Positions 1 to 8,527 are shown, counted from the first letter of the stretch. The stretch: DNA of 64,000 bases from Nonomuraea endophytica (GCF_014203235.1 NZ_JACHIN010000026.1:30348-94347); one strand, 5' to 3'. Notes: a model not told the origin generated them from the letters alone. Made by a program: numbers and translations.

Positions 1-309
1 GAGACCGCCGCCACCTCAGAATGGCGGAGTAGCAAACTGTTGAAGTTCCCCGCCTGGTCCGTCTCGCCCCCTCGGCTCGCACGCGAACCACACATGGACG
101 ACGCCTCACGCCGACAGGCACAAAGCCGTTCCCGGAGCGCACTGCAGGAATGACCTGGAACCGGATCGCCCGATCCGAGCGGTGGGCCGGGCACAGCGCC
201 GGCCCACCCTCGTCCATCTCTCGTGTCCCGTCAGGGTCGGGCAGGCTTCAGGCCGGTCGGCGGTGAGCCGTACCTTGCCCGTCCCCTACGTCGACGCCCT
301 CGGCCTCAC
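1..309. other. No recognised gene
   Basis: I see no convincing coding region in the first 309 bases on either strand. The open frames here have no family resemblance and no good ribosome binding site. The stretch is the 3' flank of the leftward secreted-protein gene that ends at 310. A gene cut by the left edge of the window cannot be excluded. Confidence 0.4.
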
Positions 310-1047
310 CTACTTCTGGCTGCCGGGGCGGGCGTCGAGGGGGTCAAGGTTCTGCTTCTCGGGGTAGCCGGGGGCCTTGTCGAAGCGGACGGTGTTGCCA
401 TCACGGTTGAACCAGCCCTTGAAACGCCAGTTGATGAAGCCGCCGTCGCCGGGGTTCACGAGCGTCTCGGCGGTGTCGAAGACGTAGACGGAGTAAACAT
501 GGGCAGGAGCGACCTTCTTGCGGGTCTCGGGGTTGGTGGTGCCGAGCCCCCAGTGGCACAGCATCAGCTTGGCCGCCGGTTCGTTCTGGACGAGACTGCC
601 GCCCCAGTCGTGCTTCTTGAAGTAGGAACTGCCGTTGCCCAGGCTGGGCGCGATGGTTTTGCCGTCGTAGGAGAGGCCCTGGTAGAGGACGGCGATGTTC
701 CACCGGCCGCTGGAGGCCTTGTCCGCGGCGGCGAGGGCTTCCTCGGTGAACTTCTCGCGCCGGCTGTCCATTCTCGTCTCATCGACGATCATGGAGATGA
801 GGCCGCCGATCGCCTCTCCGGCGCTCATCATGCCGTTGGAGCCGCCCCCGCCCTTGCCGTGCTTGCCGTTGGGGTTCCACTGGTTGGCGGCGGGGTTGAC
901 CGGCAGGAACGGCGAACGAGCGAGGCCCTCCTGGCACGGGTACTTGTCGTAGTCGCCGGCGGCCGAAGCCGCCGGCGCCGCCACGAGCATCGAGCCCGCT
1001 ACCACGACGGCTGCTCCGGCGCCTGCGAGCTTTCTGGTGATCGTCAT
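310..1047 (-). CDS. Secreted hypothetical protein
   Basis: This 245-residue protein has a clear Sec-type signal peptide: Arg/Lys near the start, an Ala/Val-rich core, and a likely cleavage after the Ala-Ser-Ala-Ala run near residue 29. The mature part is Gly/Asn/Lys-rich, with a Gly-rich linker around residues 66-70 and only two cysteines (in YPCQEG and MLCHWG), which could form one disulfide. I recognise no catalytic motif or family. The ATG at 1047 is preceded by a GGGAG ribosome binding site, which supports this start. It stands alone: 1048-1353 separates it from the DeoR gene on the same strand. The extracellular location is well supported and the function is unknown. Confidence 0.75.
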   Translation of the reverse strand: MTITRKLAGAGAAVVVAGSMLVAAPAASAAGDYDKYPCQEGLARSPFLPVNPAANQWNPNGKHGKGGGGSNGMMSAGEAIGGLISMIVDETRMDSRREKFTEEALAAADKASSGRWNIAVLYQGLSYDGKTIAPSLGNGSSYFKKHDWGGSLVQNEPAAKLMLCHWGLGTTNPETRKKVAPAHVYSVYVFDTAETLVNPGDGGFINWRFKGWFNRDGNTVRFDKAPGYPEKQNLDPLDARPGSQK

Positions 1048-1353
1048 GAATCATCTCCCTCGATCGGACACTGACCGGCAGACCGTAACGACGAGGGATA
1101 GACAACTTGTGACAGGGAGATAAATCCGGCCGCGATGCCCACGCGGCGCCGGGACATCCGCGAGATCGCCACGCCAGCGCATCTACACCGGATGGGACGG
1201 CGCCTCGGCCGAGGTCGAGCCGAGCTGATCCGCGCCAGCCGTGCGTGCACTTCCCAGAGGCGGCCCATTATCAAGGTGAGCTGCCACGCCTCGGAAAGCT
1301 CTGAGGGCAATACCGGCGAAATCATTTGTTTGCTAGAGCACGCCGTGCAGAGG
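1048..1353. other. Intergenic stretch, no gene recognised
   Basis: About 306 bases lie between the start of the secreted protein gene and the end of the DeoR gene. A rightward open frame starting at 1135 is rich in Arg and Ser, lacks the third-position GC bias of the neighbours and resembles nothing I know. The stretch must hold the promoter of the secreted-protein gene. I see no strong terminator. Confidence 0.4.
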
Positions 1354-2115
1354 TCAGGCGGTTTTGACGATGGTTCCGGCGGCTTCGAGCGCCGTCACCT
1401 CGTCTGTGGGCGCAGTGGTGTCGGTGACGAGGGCGTGGAGGAGTGAGGTGGGGCCGACGTAGGCGTACGCGGTGCGGGTGAGCTTGGTGCCGTCCGCGGC
1501 GACGATGGTGCGGCGGCTGGAGGCGATGCCCGCCTTCTTCACCGCCGCGTCGTCGAGGTCGTAGGCGGTCAGGCCCTGGGCTGCGCTCAGGCCGCAGCAG
1601 CCGATGATCGCGGTGTCGAAGCGCAGGGCTGCCAGGGAGGCCAGGGTGAGAGGGCCGGACAGGGCTCCTTCGGCGGCGCGGGGGCGTCCGCCGGGCACCA
1701 TCAGCGTGGTTGGTCCGGGTGTCTGGCTGAGCAGGTGGATGGCCTGGAGCGAGAGGGGCATCACGCTGAGCGGCCGCCCGCGCAGCAGGCGGGCGACCTC
1801 CAGGCAGGTGGTGCCGCTGTCCAGGAGGACGCTTTCGCCGTCGGCGATGAGCGCGGACACCTCGGCGGCGATCCTGCGCTTGGCGTCCACGGCCTCGTGG
1901 GCGCGTAGCGCGAAGGGCGGCTCCGCGCCCCTGAGCAGCAGGGTACGGGCGCCGCCGCGGACACGTTCGAGGGCGCCTTGTGCGGCCAGCGCTTCCAGGT
2001 CGCGCCGGATGGTCATCTCCGAGGCGCCGGTCAGCTCGGAGAGTTCCTGGACCGTGAGGCTGCCTGAGTCCCGGACGGCCTGCGCGATCAGCCCGTGACG
2101 GTCTGCGTTGCTCAT
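1354..2115 (-). CDS. DeoR-family transcriptional regulator
   Basis: The DeoR layout is visible. An N-terminal winged helix (residues ~3-55, with TVQELSELTGASEMTIRRDL as the recognition region) is followed by the family linker (LERVRGGA). The C-terminal sugar-phosphate sensing domain includes DSGTTCLEVARLL and the late VVAADGTKL block. Length is 253 residues from the ATG at 2115, which fits the family. A TTG 12 codons upstream is also open but adds residues not expected before the helix-turn-helix. The gene is divergent from an MFS transporter and a HAD phosphatase, so it is probably their repressor with a sugar phosphate as effector. The effector is inference. Confidence 0.88.
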   Translation of the reverse strand: MSNADRHGLIAQAVRDSGSLTVQELSELTGASEMTIRRDLEALAAQGALERVRGGARTLLLRGAEPPFALRAHEAVDAKRRIAAEVSALIADGESVLLDSGTTCLEVARLLRGRPLSVMPLSLQAIHLLSQTPGPTTLMVPGGRPRAAEGALSGPLTLASLAALRFDTAIIGCCGLSAAQGLTAYDLDDAAVKKAGIASSRRTIVAADGTKLTRTAYAYVGPTSLLHALVTDTTAPTDEVTALEAAGTIVKTA

Positions 2116-2138
2116 ACGGCGATTGAACACCATGGTGA

Positions 2139-2161
2139 AACGAACATGCAAACTGTTCGTT
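2139..2161. promoter_or_regulatory. Candidate DeoR operator
   Basis: A perfect 8-base inverted repeat, AACGAACA and TGTTCGTT, is separated by 7 bases. It lies in the ~80-base divergent region between the DeoR start (2115) and the MFS start (2194), where a repressor could block both promoters. The surrounding sequence is unusually AT-rich for this window. Assignment to DeoR rests on position only. Confidence 0.55.
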
Positions 2162-2193
2162 ATAGCGTTTTTTCAACACGTATTGTGGTTGCT

Positions 2194-3378
2194 ATGGCAC
2201 GTTCGCTGCGAGCCGCCCGTGTGGCGACCTTCGTCTACTTCGTCCTCTGCGGCGCCTTGATGGGCACGTGGGTGGTGCACATCCCCGCCATCGAGGAGCG
2301 GGTGGGCATCAGCCACGCCACGCTGGGCGGCCTGCTGGTACTGCTGGGCCTGGGCGCCGTCCTCGGGATGCAGGTGACCGGCCGGCTGACCGACCGCCTC
2401 GGGACGCGTGTGGTGGTCCCCGCCTCGGGTGTGCTGTGCGGCGCCGCCCTGGTGCTGCCGGGACTGTCCGACAGCCCCTGGATGCTGGCCGGCGCCCTGC
2501 TGGTCTTCGGCTTCTGCAACGGGTGCCTGGATGTGAGCATGAACGCGCATGCCGTACACGTGGAGAAGGCCTATCAGAGGCCTGTCATGTCGGCCTTCCA
2601 CGCCACCTTTTCCGTCGGCGGTGTGCTTGCCGCGCTGGTCGCCGCGGGGGCCGCGGGCACCGGCCTGAGCACGGCGGTGACGCTGGGCGCTGTGGGAGCC
2701 TTGGGCATCGTGGTCGCTCTGATCGCGGCGCGCGGCCTGCTGCCCGGCACCCGCGCGGCTGGAGAGGACACCGCGCCGGCCGCCAAGCGGCGCGGCAAGC
2801 CCCGGCAGATCTGGATCCTCGCCGGCCTGGCGTTGATGGTCATGCTGTGCGAGGGGGCCGCCAACGACTGGAGTGCCCTGCACCTCAAGGACGTCCTCGG
2901 GGTGCCGGCGAGCGTCGCCGCCTTCGGATATGGCACGTTCGCGGCGGCGATGACCGTCGGCCGTCTGCTCGCCGACCGCGTCTCCGCCCGGTTCGGGTCG
3001 ATGGCCGCCCTGCGGTACGGCTCGGCCACCGCCGCCGTCGGCATCACGATCGTGGCCCTCACCCCGTGGACCGGAGGCGCGTTCGCCGGATGGGCGCTGT
3101 TCGGACTGGGCCTGTCGGGCTGCGTCCCCCAGCTGTTCAGCGCGGCCGGGCACGCGGACCCCGCTGCCGCCGGGGCCAACGTCTCCCGCGTGGCCGGGCT
3201 GGGCTACCTCGGCATGCTCGCTGGCCCCGCCGTCATCGGCTGGCTGACCCACCTCACCGCACTGAACCACACCTTCCTGCTGCTGAGCCTGCTGTGCGTG
3301 ACCACCGCCGCCGCAGCCGGCGTCCTGCGCGTCCGCGATGCGGACCACCCTCGCGAGCCGGTACGCAGCAGCCGCTGA
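2194..3378 (+). CDS. MFS transporter, sugar-type
   Basis: This 394-residue membrane protein has about 12 hydrophobic segments and MFS cytoplasmic-loop motifs, such as RLTDRLGTR after TM2 and its weaker copy RLLADRVSARFG after TM8. The first segment reads FVYFVLCGALMGTWVVHIPAIEERVG, typical of YbjJ/FucP-like MFS proteins. I chose the ATG at 2194 because TM1 starts about 12 residues later; the frame is open further upstream but overlaps the divergent regulator's promoter. The gene is followed 30 bases later by a HAD phosphatase, suggesting a sugar or sugar-phosphate use operon under DeoR control. The substrate cannot be read from the sequence. Confidence 0.85.
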   Translation: MARSLRAARVATFVYFVLCGALMGTWVVHIPAIEERVGISHATLGGLLVLLGLGAVLGMQVTGRLTDRLGTRVVVPASGVLCGAALVLPGLSDSPWMLAGALLVFGFCNGCLDVSMNAHAVHVEKAYQRPVMSAFHATFSVGGVLAALVAAGAAGTGLSTAVTLGAVGALGIVVALIAARGLLPGTRAAGEDTAPAAKRRGKPRQIWILAGLALMVMLCEGAANDWSALHLKDVLGVPASVAAFGYGTFAAAMTVGRLLADRVSARFGSMAALRYGSATAAVGITIVALTPWTGGAFAGWALFGLGLSGCVPQLFSAAGHADPAAAGANVSRVAGLGYLGMLAGPAVIGWLTHLTALNHTFLLLSLLCVTTAAAAGVLRVRDADHPREPVRSSR

Positions 3379-3408
3379 CCACCTGCCCAGACAGAAGGAT
3401 TCGCCACC

Positions 3409-4023
3409 ATGTCCATCGTCCTGTTCGACCTCTTCGGGGTCATCGCCCTGCCCCAACGCCCCGGCACCATGGCGCGGATGGCCGCCCGGTGCCACACACC
3501 CGTCGACGCCTTCACCGAGGCCTACTGGACCTGCCGCCCGCCCTACGACAGCGCGCAACACACCGCCACCGAGTACTGGACGGCGGTGCTGCGACGGTTG
3601 TCCCGCCCGTCCGATGCCGACACGATCGAGGAACTGCGACTCGCCGACATCGACAGCTGGTCCCGCGTGGACGCGCACATGGTCGCCTACGCGCGGTCCC
3701 TGCGCGAGCACGCGAGAGTCGCCCTGCTGTCCAACATCCCCTCGGACCACGCGGACGCCTTCCTCGCCACACAGCCCTGGCTGCGGGACCTGGACCACAT
3801 CGCCTTCTCCGGAAAGATCAAGGCGGCGAAGCCGGACCCGGCGGCCTTCCACCACTGCCTCGCCGCCCTGCGGGCCTTGCCCGCCGATGTCCTGTTCGTC
3901 GACGACCGCGTGGAGAACGTCCGCGCGGCTCAGGCGCTCGGCATGCACGGACACCTCTTCACCGGACTCGGCGAGCTGACGGCAGCGGTCGACACGTGGC
4001 TGCCGTCCCGCACCGACATCTGA
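3409..4023 (+). CDS. HAD-superfamily hydrolase, subfamily IA
   Basis: This 204-residue protein has the four HAD motifs. Motif I is VLFDLFGVIA with the nucleophile Asp near residue 6, motif II is LLSNIPSD, motif III Lys lies in SGKIKAAKPDP, and motif IV is FVDDRVENV. In motif I the usual second Asp (D-x-D) is Phe, as in YihX-like members, so the general acid differs from classic phosphatases. A helical cap lies between motifs I and II. It is probably a sugar-phosphate phosphatase working with the upstream MFS transporter, from which it is separated by 30 bases; an AAGGA ribosome binding site precedes the ATG. Confidence 0.85.
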   Translation: MSIVLFDLFGVIALPQRPGTMARMAARCHTPVDAFTEAYWTCRPPYDSAQHTATEYWTAVLRRLSRPSDADTIEELRLADIDSWSRVDAHMVAYARSLREHARVALLSNIPSDHADAFLATQPWLRDLDHIAFSGKIKAAKPDPAAFHHCLAALRALPADVLFVDDRVENVRAAQALGMHGHLFTGLGELTAAVDTWLPSRTDI

Positions 4024-4230
4024 TCCCAGTGCTGCCCGCCTGGGTCCGAATTGCGGACCATGGGCAGGACGGGCTCGTGGAGGGCGCGCTCGGCGTGCGG
4101 TTGGAACACCTCGCGGCCGTCGGCGTCGAACTCCGGCCACCCTACCGTGCCGTCCTCGGCGGACGTGGCCACCACGATCACGGCACGGCCCGCTGCGTCA
4201 GCGCCGGCTCTGAGTTCCGTGGCGCAGGAC
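4024..4230 (-). pseudogene. Possible leftward gene remnant
   Basis: Read leftward, this segment gives AGRAVIVVATSAEDGTVG, WPEFDADGREVF and ALHEPVLPMVRN with almost all codons ending in G or C, the pattern of real genes in this window. It has no start of its own and no recognised family. It is best read as a fragment of a decayed gene next to the isomerase-like remnant. It could also be chance antisense codon bias. Confidence 0.3.
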
Positions 4231-4320
4231 GACCGGTCCGAACAGGCCGGTGCTGCGCTGGCCGGGGAAGACGAAGTGGGTGGGGCTGGCCTCGTCTCAG
4301 CAGTGGCCCCCGCACGACCT

Positions 4321-4509
4321 CGCCCTCCGAGACGGATCGGCACCACGACGTCGCGGGTGGACTTCGGCTGCGACCCGGGCGAGTGGACGGACGCGTGGTC
4401 GGCCACCGGCATCTCGCACCACTGGGCGCTGGGCACCGGTCACCGCCTGGCCGACCTGCGGGCGGTCGCCGACCTGCTCGGCGTGGAGGTGACCGACGTC
4501 CGCCCCTGA
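4321..4509 (+). pseudogene. C-terminal remnant, fucose/arabinose isomerase-like
   Basis: The last ~60 codons before the stop at 4509 show strong GC3 bias and read TGISHHWALGTGHRLADLR followed by a short tail ending VEVTDVRP. That resembles the C-terminal end of L-fucose/L-arabinose isomerase-type proteins, where a His pair precedes a GxH motif. Nothing upstream supplies the rest of the enzyme. It sits next to the sugar-type MFS and HAD genes, so a sugar isomerase probably once belonged to this locus. Family assignment from such a short piece is tentative. Confidence 0.45.
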
Positions 4510-4624
4510 CGATCACGGTCTCGTGTCGTATTGAGGGTTGCGCCGATCGTCGTGCTGGTGAAGGTCCAGGTCCGGTAGCCGCCGTATCTGGGCATGACCA
4601 TCCAGAACGACAGGAAACACGATC

Positions 4625-5023
4625 ATGAATCCGACACTCAACATCATCGACATCGTGGTGTCCGATCTGCGGGCCTCGATCGCCTTCTACGCCCGGCTCG
4701 GGCTTGAGTTCAAGATCGACGAGTACTCGGCGGAGCACGCCGGCTGCGACCTGCCGAACGGGCTGCACGTGATGCTCGACACCGAGGGGTTTCGCACCCC
4801 GTTCCTGCCCGGCTGGAGCAAGCCGGAAGGCGGGCCGCGTACCCTGCTGTGCTTCCAGTTCGAGAGTCCGGCGGAGGTGGATGCCAAATACGCCGAGCTC
4901 GTCGAGGCCGGGCATCGCGGGATCGCCGAGCCGTTCGACGCCTTCTGGGGCATGCGCTACGCCACGGTCGCCGACCCTGACGGGTGCGGCATTGACCTGT
5001 ACGCCACGTTGCCGGCCGGCTGA
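4625..5023 (+). CDS. VOC-family (glyoxalase-like) protein
   Basis: This 132-residue vicinal-oxygen-chelate protein opens with the typical beta strand and helix (IIDIVVSDLRASIAFYARLGLEF) and ends with the second betaalphabeta unit (GMRYATVADPDGCGIDLYA). Such proteins bind a metal and act on small electrophiles or bind drugs; the substrate here is unknown. It is the first gene of a compact group with a YCII/DGPF protein 30 bases downstream and an ECF sigma factor overlapping that gene. This association is well known for ECF42-type sigma factors. Confidence 0.85.
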   Translation: MNPTLNIIDIVVSDLRASIAFYARLGLEFKIDEYSAEHAGCDLPNGLHVMLDTEGFRTPFLPGWSKPEGGPRTLLCFQFESPAEVDAKYAELVEAGHRGIAEPFDAFWGMRYATVADPDGCGIDLYATLPAG

Positions 5024-5053
5024 GCAGCATCGACGAACGGGAGGAGACAGAGA

Positions 5054-5392
5054 ATGAAGTACGTGCTGATGTTCATCGAGACCGAGCAGTTCGCCCGGCA
5101 GCTGGAGGAGATGGGAGAGCTGGAGCAGCGCCAGGCCTATGAGGCGGTGGGCCGGTGGTTCGCCGACCACGCCGAAGTGATCACGCACCACGTGCATCTG
5201 GCGCCGGTTCACACCGCCACCACCATGCGCCTCGACGGTGCCGAGCCGATCGTCACCGACGGGCCGTACATGGAGGGCAAAGAGGTGGTGAGCGGGTTCG
5301 CCGAGGTCGAGGTCGCCGATCTGGACGAGGTGCTGAAGCTGGCCCGCTCGTGGCCGGCGTGCCCGATCGTGGAGATTCGCCCCGTCTCATGA
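5054..5392 (+). CDS. YCII/DGPF-domain protein
   Basis: This 112-residue protein begins MKYVLMFIETE and carries the signature DGPYMEGKEVVSGFAEVEV of the DGPF/YCII family, followed by the helix LDEVLKLARSW and an end strand IVEIRPVS. The family has an unclear, possibly enzymatic role and is the standard genomic partner of ECF42 sigma factors. A GGGAGGAG ribosome binding site precedes the ATG. Its stop overlaps the sigma factor's start in an ATGA junction, so the two are translationally coupled. Confidence 0.9.
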   Translation: MKYVLMFIETEQFARQLEEMGELEQRQAYEAVGRWFADHAEVITHHVHLAPVHTATTMRLDGAEPIVTDGPYMEGKEVVSGFAEVEVADLDEVLKLARSWPACPIVEIRPVS

Positions 5393-6633
5393 CCAGTCCT
5401 GCCGACCCGCCCGCTGCGCGTACCGGGGAATCCCCGGACGGCGACAGCGGGCGCGTGCTCGCGCGGGTGCTGCGTGAGCACGCGGGACGGCTGGCGGCGA
5501 GCCTGATCTCGCTGCTGGGCGACTTCTCGGCCGCCGAGGACCTGGTGCAGGACGCGGTGGAGACGGCGCTGCGCCGCTGGCCGGTCGAGGGGGTTCCCGA
5601 CCGGCCGCAGGCCTGGCTGTACACGGTCGCGCGGCGGCGGGGCCTCGATGTGCTGCGGCGCGAGTCGAACTACCGGGCCAAGCTCGCTCAACTGCGCTGG
5701 CCGGAGCCGCAGGAGACCGACGACCGGCTCCGGCTGATCTTCACCTGCTGCCATCCGGCCCTGGCCCCGGAAGCCCGGATCGCCCTCACCCTGCGGGTGG
5801 TGTGCGGGCTGTCGGTGGCGCAGATCGCCGCCGCGTTCGTCGTGCCGGAGGCGACGGTGGCCCAGCGCATCACCCGGGCGAAGAAGAAGATCAGCCAGGC
5901 CGGCATCCCCTACCGTGTGCCCTCGGCCGGGGAACTGCCGCAGCGGCTGGCCTCGGTGCTGTCGGTCGTCTATCTGCTGTTCAACGAGGGCTACCTGTCC
6001 AGCACCGGCGAGCGAGCACAGGCGCGCGACCTGGTCGACGACGCCGAATGGCTGGCCGCCCTGCTGGTCAACCTGGTGCCCGGCGAGCCGGAGGTGACCG
6101 GGCTGCTGGCACTGATCCGGCTGCACCGGGCCCGCGGGCCGGCCCGTTTCGACGACCGCGGCCGGCTGGTGCTACTGGCCGACCAGGACCGCTCCCGCTG
6201 GGACCACCAGGCGATCGAACAGGCCGGCGCGCTGCTGACCCGGGCGGCGCGGGCCCATCGGCGGCCTGGGCCGTACCAACTGCAGGCGGCGATCGCGGCC
6301 TGCCACGCGGAGGCGCCGACCTTCGCCGCCACCGACTGGGCGCAGATCCTGGTGCTCTACGACATGCTCGCGCACTTCGCACCCTCGCCGGTCACCCGGC
6401 TGCACCGGGCTGTCGCCGTACGCCACGTGCACGATCCCGCGGTGGCGCTGGCCGAGGTCGACGCGCTGGAACACGACCTGGCCACCTACGCGCTCTGGCA
6501 CGCCACCCGCGCCGAGCTGCTGCGCGAGCTGGGCCAGGTCGAACAGGCGCGGGCCTGTGACGAACGGGCACTGGAGCTGACCACCAACCCGGCCCAGCAG
6601 GCGTTGCTGGCAGAGCGCCTCACCTGGACCTGA
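5389..6633 (+). CDS. ECF sigma factor, ECF42-type with C-terminal extension
   Basis: This 414-residue protein has sigma region 2 near residues 25-95 (LISLLGDFSAAEDLVQDAVETAL and the Trp-containing RPQAWLYTVARRRGLD) and region 4 near 125-185 (CGLSVAQIAAAFVVPEATVAQRITRAKKKI). A ~200-residue all-helical C-terminal extension follows (VVYLLFNEGY onward), as in ECF42/SigJ-like factors. No anti-sigma gene is adjacent, as expected for this group, where the extension is thought to control activity. Start is the ATG at 5389, overlapping the DGPF gene. It probably autoregulates the VOC/DGPF operon; that is inference from other members. Confidence 0.9.
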   Translation: MTSPADPPAARTGESPDGDSGRVLARVLREHAGRLAASLISLLGDFSAAEDLVQDAVETALRRWPVEGVPDRPQAWLYTVARRRGLDVLRRESNYRAKLAQLRWPEPQETDDRLRLIFTCCHPALAPEARIALTLRVVCGLSVAQIAAAFVVPEATVAQRITRAKKKISQAGIPYRVPSAGELPQRLASVLSVVYLLFNEGYLSSTGERAQARDLVDDAEWLAALLVNLVPGEPEVTGLLALIRLHRARGPARFDDRGRLVLLADQDRSRWDHQAIEQAGALLTRAARAHRRPGPYQLQAAIAACHAEAPTFAATDWAQILVLYDMLAHFAPSPVTRLHRAVAVRHVHDPAVALAEVDALEHDLATYALWHATRAELLRELGQVEQARACDERALELTTNPAQQALLAERLTWT

Positions 6634-6732
6634 CCCCGATCTCGGATGACGGTGAAGCCGAACTGAATGCCGTCCATGTAACGATGCCTTGAGGTCCGTA
6701 AACGACGGCACCGGACTATCTGAAGGGCTGCG

Positions 6733-7071
6733 ATGAGATCCACGGGATTACCCCTGAAAAGGGCGGCCGCCGTACTCGGCGGGATAACCATGCTGAGCGC
6801 GACCGTTGTACTGCTGACGAGCTCGAGCGCAACCGCCGCACTGGCAGTGCCCTGCGGAGACGGCCCGTACAGCGGCGGTTACTACTACGACTCCTCCTAC
6901 TCCAACCCCAACGCCTGCGGCAAATGCCAGACGGCGGGTGCCAGGCTTGAGGCAACGGGCCGCTGGCGCGCGTACTGCAAGAAGCGCTACAACCCCGCCG
7001 GCACGCTTACCCGCGTGGAGCTCTATCGCTTCTGCCTGGCCTGCCGGAGCACCGAGGCACCCCTCATCTGA
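6733..7071 (+). CDS. Small secreted cysteine-containing protein
   Basis: This 112-residue protein has a signal peptide: positive charges around residues 2-10, a hydrophobic stretch to about residue 34, and a likely cut after SSSATA-A. The mature ~75 residues hold six cysteines (CGDG, CGKC, YCKK and CLAC), plus a Tyr-rich GGYYYDSSYSN segment. This suggests a disulfide-stabilised extracellular protein. I recognise no family. The gene is monocistronic and convergent with the quinone oxidoreductase gene that ends 13 bases downstream. Confidence 0.7.
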   Translation: MRSTGLPLKRAAAVLGGITMLSATVVLLTSSSATAALAVPCGDGPYSGGYYYDSSYSNPNACGKCQTAGARLEATGRWRAYCKKRYNPAGTLTRVELYRFCLACRSTEAPLI

Positions 7072-7084
7072 GGGCAAGGCCGCG

Positions 7085-8035
7085 TCAGCGGAGGCTCAGC
7101 ACGATCTTGCCGCGGGTCCGGCCCTGCTCACCCAGCCGATGCGCCTCGGCGGCCCGCTCCAGCGGCAGCACCGCCTCGACCTCGACGGCGACCTCGCCCC
7201 GGTCGATGAGCTCGGCGATGCGGGCCAGCGCCGTTCCATCAGGCTCGACGAGGAACGGTGTGGCGCGCACGCCGACGGCTCGTGCGCTGTCGAGCAGGTC
7301 GGGCGACACGCCGGAAGGGACCGCGATGAGCAGCCCGCCGGGGCGCAACACCTTCAACGAGCGGTGGCTGGTGGACGCGTGCTCGTCGCCCACCAGATCG
7401 AGCACGACGTCGACGTCACGGGTCACGTCCTCGAAGGCGGTGGTGGTGTAGTCGATGGTCTGCTCGGCGCCGAGTTCGCGCAGCCACGCGTGCTTGCCGG
7501 CGCTCGCCGTCGTGATGACCTGCGCGCCCAGATGGCGGGCGAACTGGATCGCCAGATGGCCGACACCGCCGGCGCCGGCGTGGATCAGCACCCGCTGCCC
7601 GGCGCCCACCTGCGCGGTGTCGACGAGCGCCTGCCAAGCGGTCAGAGCCGCCAGAGGTACGGCTGCCGCCTGCTCGTGGCCCAGTGTGGAAGGCTTGCGC
7701 GCGAACTGGCGGGCCGGGGCGGTGACGTAGTCGGCGTAAGCACCGGCGGGCCTGGGGAACCACGGCATGCCGGACACCTCATCGCCCGGCTTCCACACGG
7801 TGACGCCGAACCCCGTCTCCTCCACCACCCCGGAGACGTCCCAGCCCAGCACGAACGGCGGCTCGCCCAGCACCCCCGCCATGCCGCCCCCGGCCCGTGT
7901 CTTCCAGTCCACCGGGTTGACGCCGGCCGCGTACACCCGAACCAGCACCTCGGTGGGCAGCGGCTCGGGCCTGGGTGCCCCGCGCGTCTCCAGAACCTCC
8001 GGGCCACCGAACCGCGCCTGAATGATCGCCCGCAT
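7085..8035 (-). CDS. NADP-dependent quinone oxidoreductase (zinc-free MDR)
   Basis: This 316-residue medium-chain reductase starts MRAIIQARFGGPEVLE, the usual opening of QorA-like enzymes. It has the catalytic-domain LVRVYAAGVNPVDWKTR motif and the NADP-binding Rossmann glycine pattern GAGGVGHLAIQFARHLGA, and it lacks the Cys/His zinc ligands of alcohol dehydrogenases. It should reduce quinones or enones with NADPH in the cytoplasm. The ATG at 8035 matches the family N-terminus; the upstream open frame lies over the divergent promoter. It is divergent from an HxlR regulator, the usual arrangement for redox- or electrophile-induced reductases. Confidence 0.9.
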   Translation of the reverse strand: MRAIIQARFGGPEVLETRGAPRPEPLPTEVLVRVYAAGVNPVDWKTRAGGGMAGVLGEPPFVLGWDVSGVVEETGFGVTVWKPGDEVSGMPWFPRPAGAYADYVTAPARQFARKPSTLGHEQAAAVPLAALTAWQALVDTAQVGAGQRVLIHAGAGGVGHLAIQFARHLGAQVITTASAGKHAWLRELGAEQTIDYTTTAFEDVTRDVDVVLDLVGDEHASTSHRSLKVLRPGGLLIAVPSGVSPDLLDSARAVGVRATPFLVEPDGTALARIAELIDRGEVAVEVEAVLPLERAAEAHRLGEQGRTRGKIVLSLR

Positions 8036-8091
8036 CGCGAACTCCTCGCTTCTCTGCTCTCGACCTGACGACGGCAAGCTATCCTCCGGAT

Positions 8092-8120
8092 GGTAGTGAC
8101 CTGCAAGGCTTACTACTACC
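8092..8120. promoter_or_regulatory. Candidate HxlR operator
   Basis: A dyad with perfect outer arms GGTAGT and ACTACC lies in the 109-base divergent region between the quinone oxidoreductase and HxlR starts. Its inner arms (TAGTGACC against TAGTAAGC on the other strand) match at 6 of 8 positions. HxlR proteins bind such TAGT/ACTA-type dyads in divergent promoters, so control of both genes is likely. Confidence 0.55.
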
Positions 8121-8144
8121 CGATGGGAAGTAAGGAGGTCAGCT

Positions 8145-8516
8145 GTGGTGATGCGGTGCGAGAGCGGCAAGCACGACCACCATGACGTCTACGCCGCGCT
8201 CTGTCCATGCCGTGATGTGCTGGACCTGCTGGCCAACAAATGGTCGGCGCTGGCCATCGGCGCCCTGGAGAACGGGCCGCAGCGCTTCGGTGAGCTGCAA
8301 CGCCACCTGCAGGGGGTCAGCCCCAAGGTGCTGACCCAGACATTGCGCCGCCTCGAACAGGCCGGTTTCCTCGACCGGACGATCTACCCCGCCGTCCCCT
8401 TGCACGTGGAGTACGCGCTCACCCCCCTGGGCCACAGCGTGACCATCCCGCTGGGACTGCTGCGCGAATGGGTCGAACAGCACCTCGACGACATCAAGGT
8501 CCCCTCCCCCGACTGA
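8145..8516 (+). CDS. HxlR-family transcriptional regulator
   Basis: This 123-residue single-domain winged-helix protein is typical of the HxlR family: CPCRDVLDLLANKWSALAIGAL, the recognition region RFGELQRHLQGVSPKVLTQTLRRLEQAG, and the wing DRTIYPAVPLHVEYALTPLG. A Cys pair around residues 22-24 (ALCPCRD) could serve as a thiol sensor, as in related regulators. An AGGAGG ribosome binding site sits 6 bases before the GTG at 8145; another GTG and an ATG follow in frame. It is divergent from the quinone oxidoreductase and likely represses it until an electrophile is present. Confidence 0.9.
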   Translation: MVMRCESGKHDHHDVYAALCPCRDVLDLLANKWSALAIGALENGPQRFGELQRHLQGVSPKVLTQTLRRLEQAGFLDRTIYPAVPLHVEYALTPLGHSVTIPLGLLREWVEQHLDDIKVPSPD

Positions 8517-8527
8517 CGTACATCTGG

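Noticed and set aside
2173..4140. Long leftward open frame opposite the MFS and HAD genes
   Set aside because: Composition (Gln/His/Gly/Asp-rich) is that of antisense shadow, while the + strand has membrane helices and HAD motifs.
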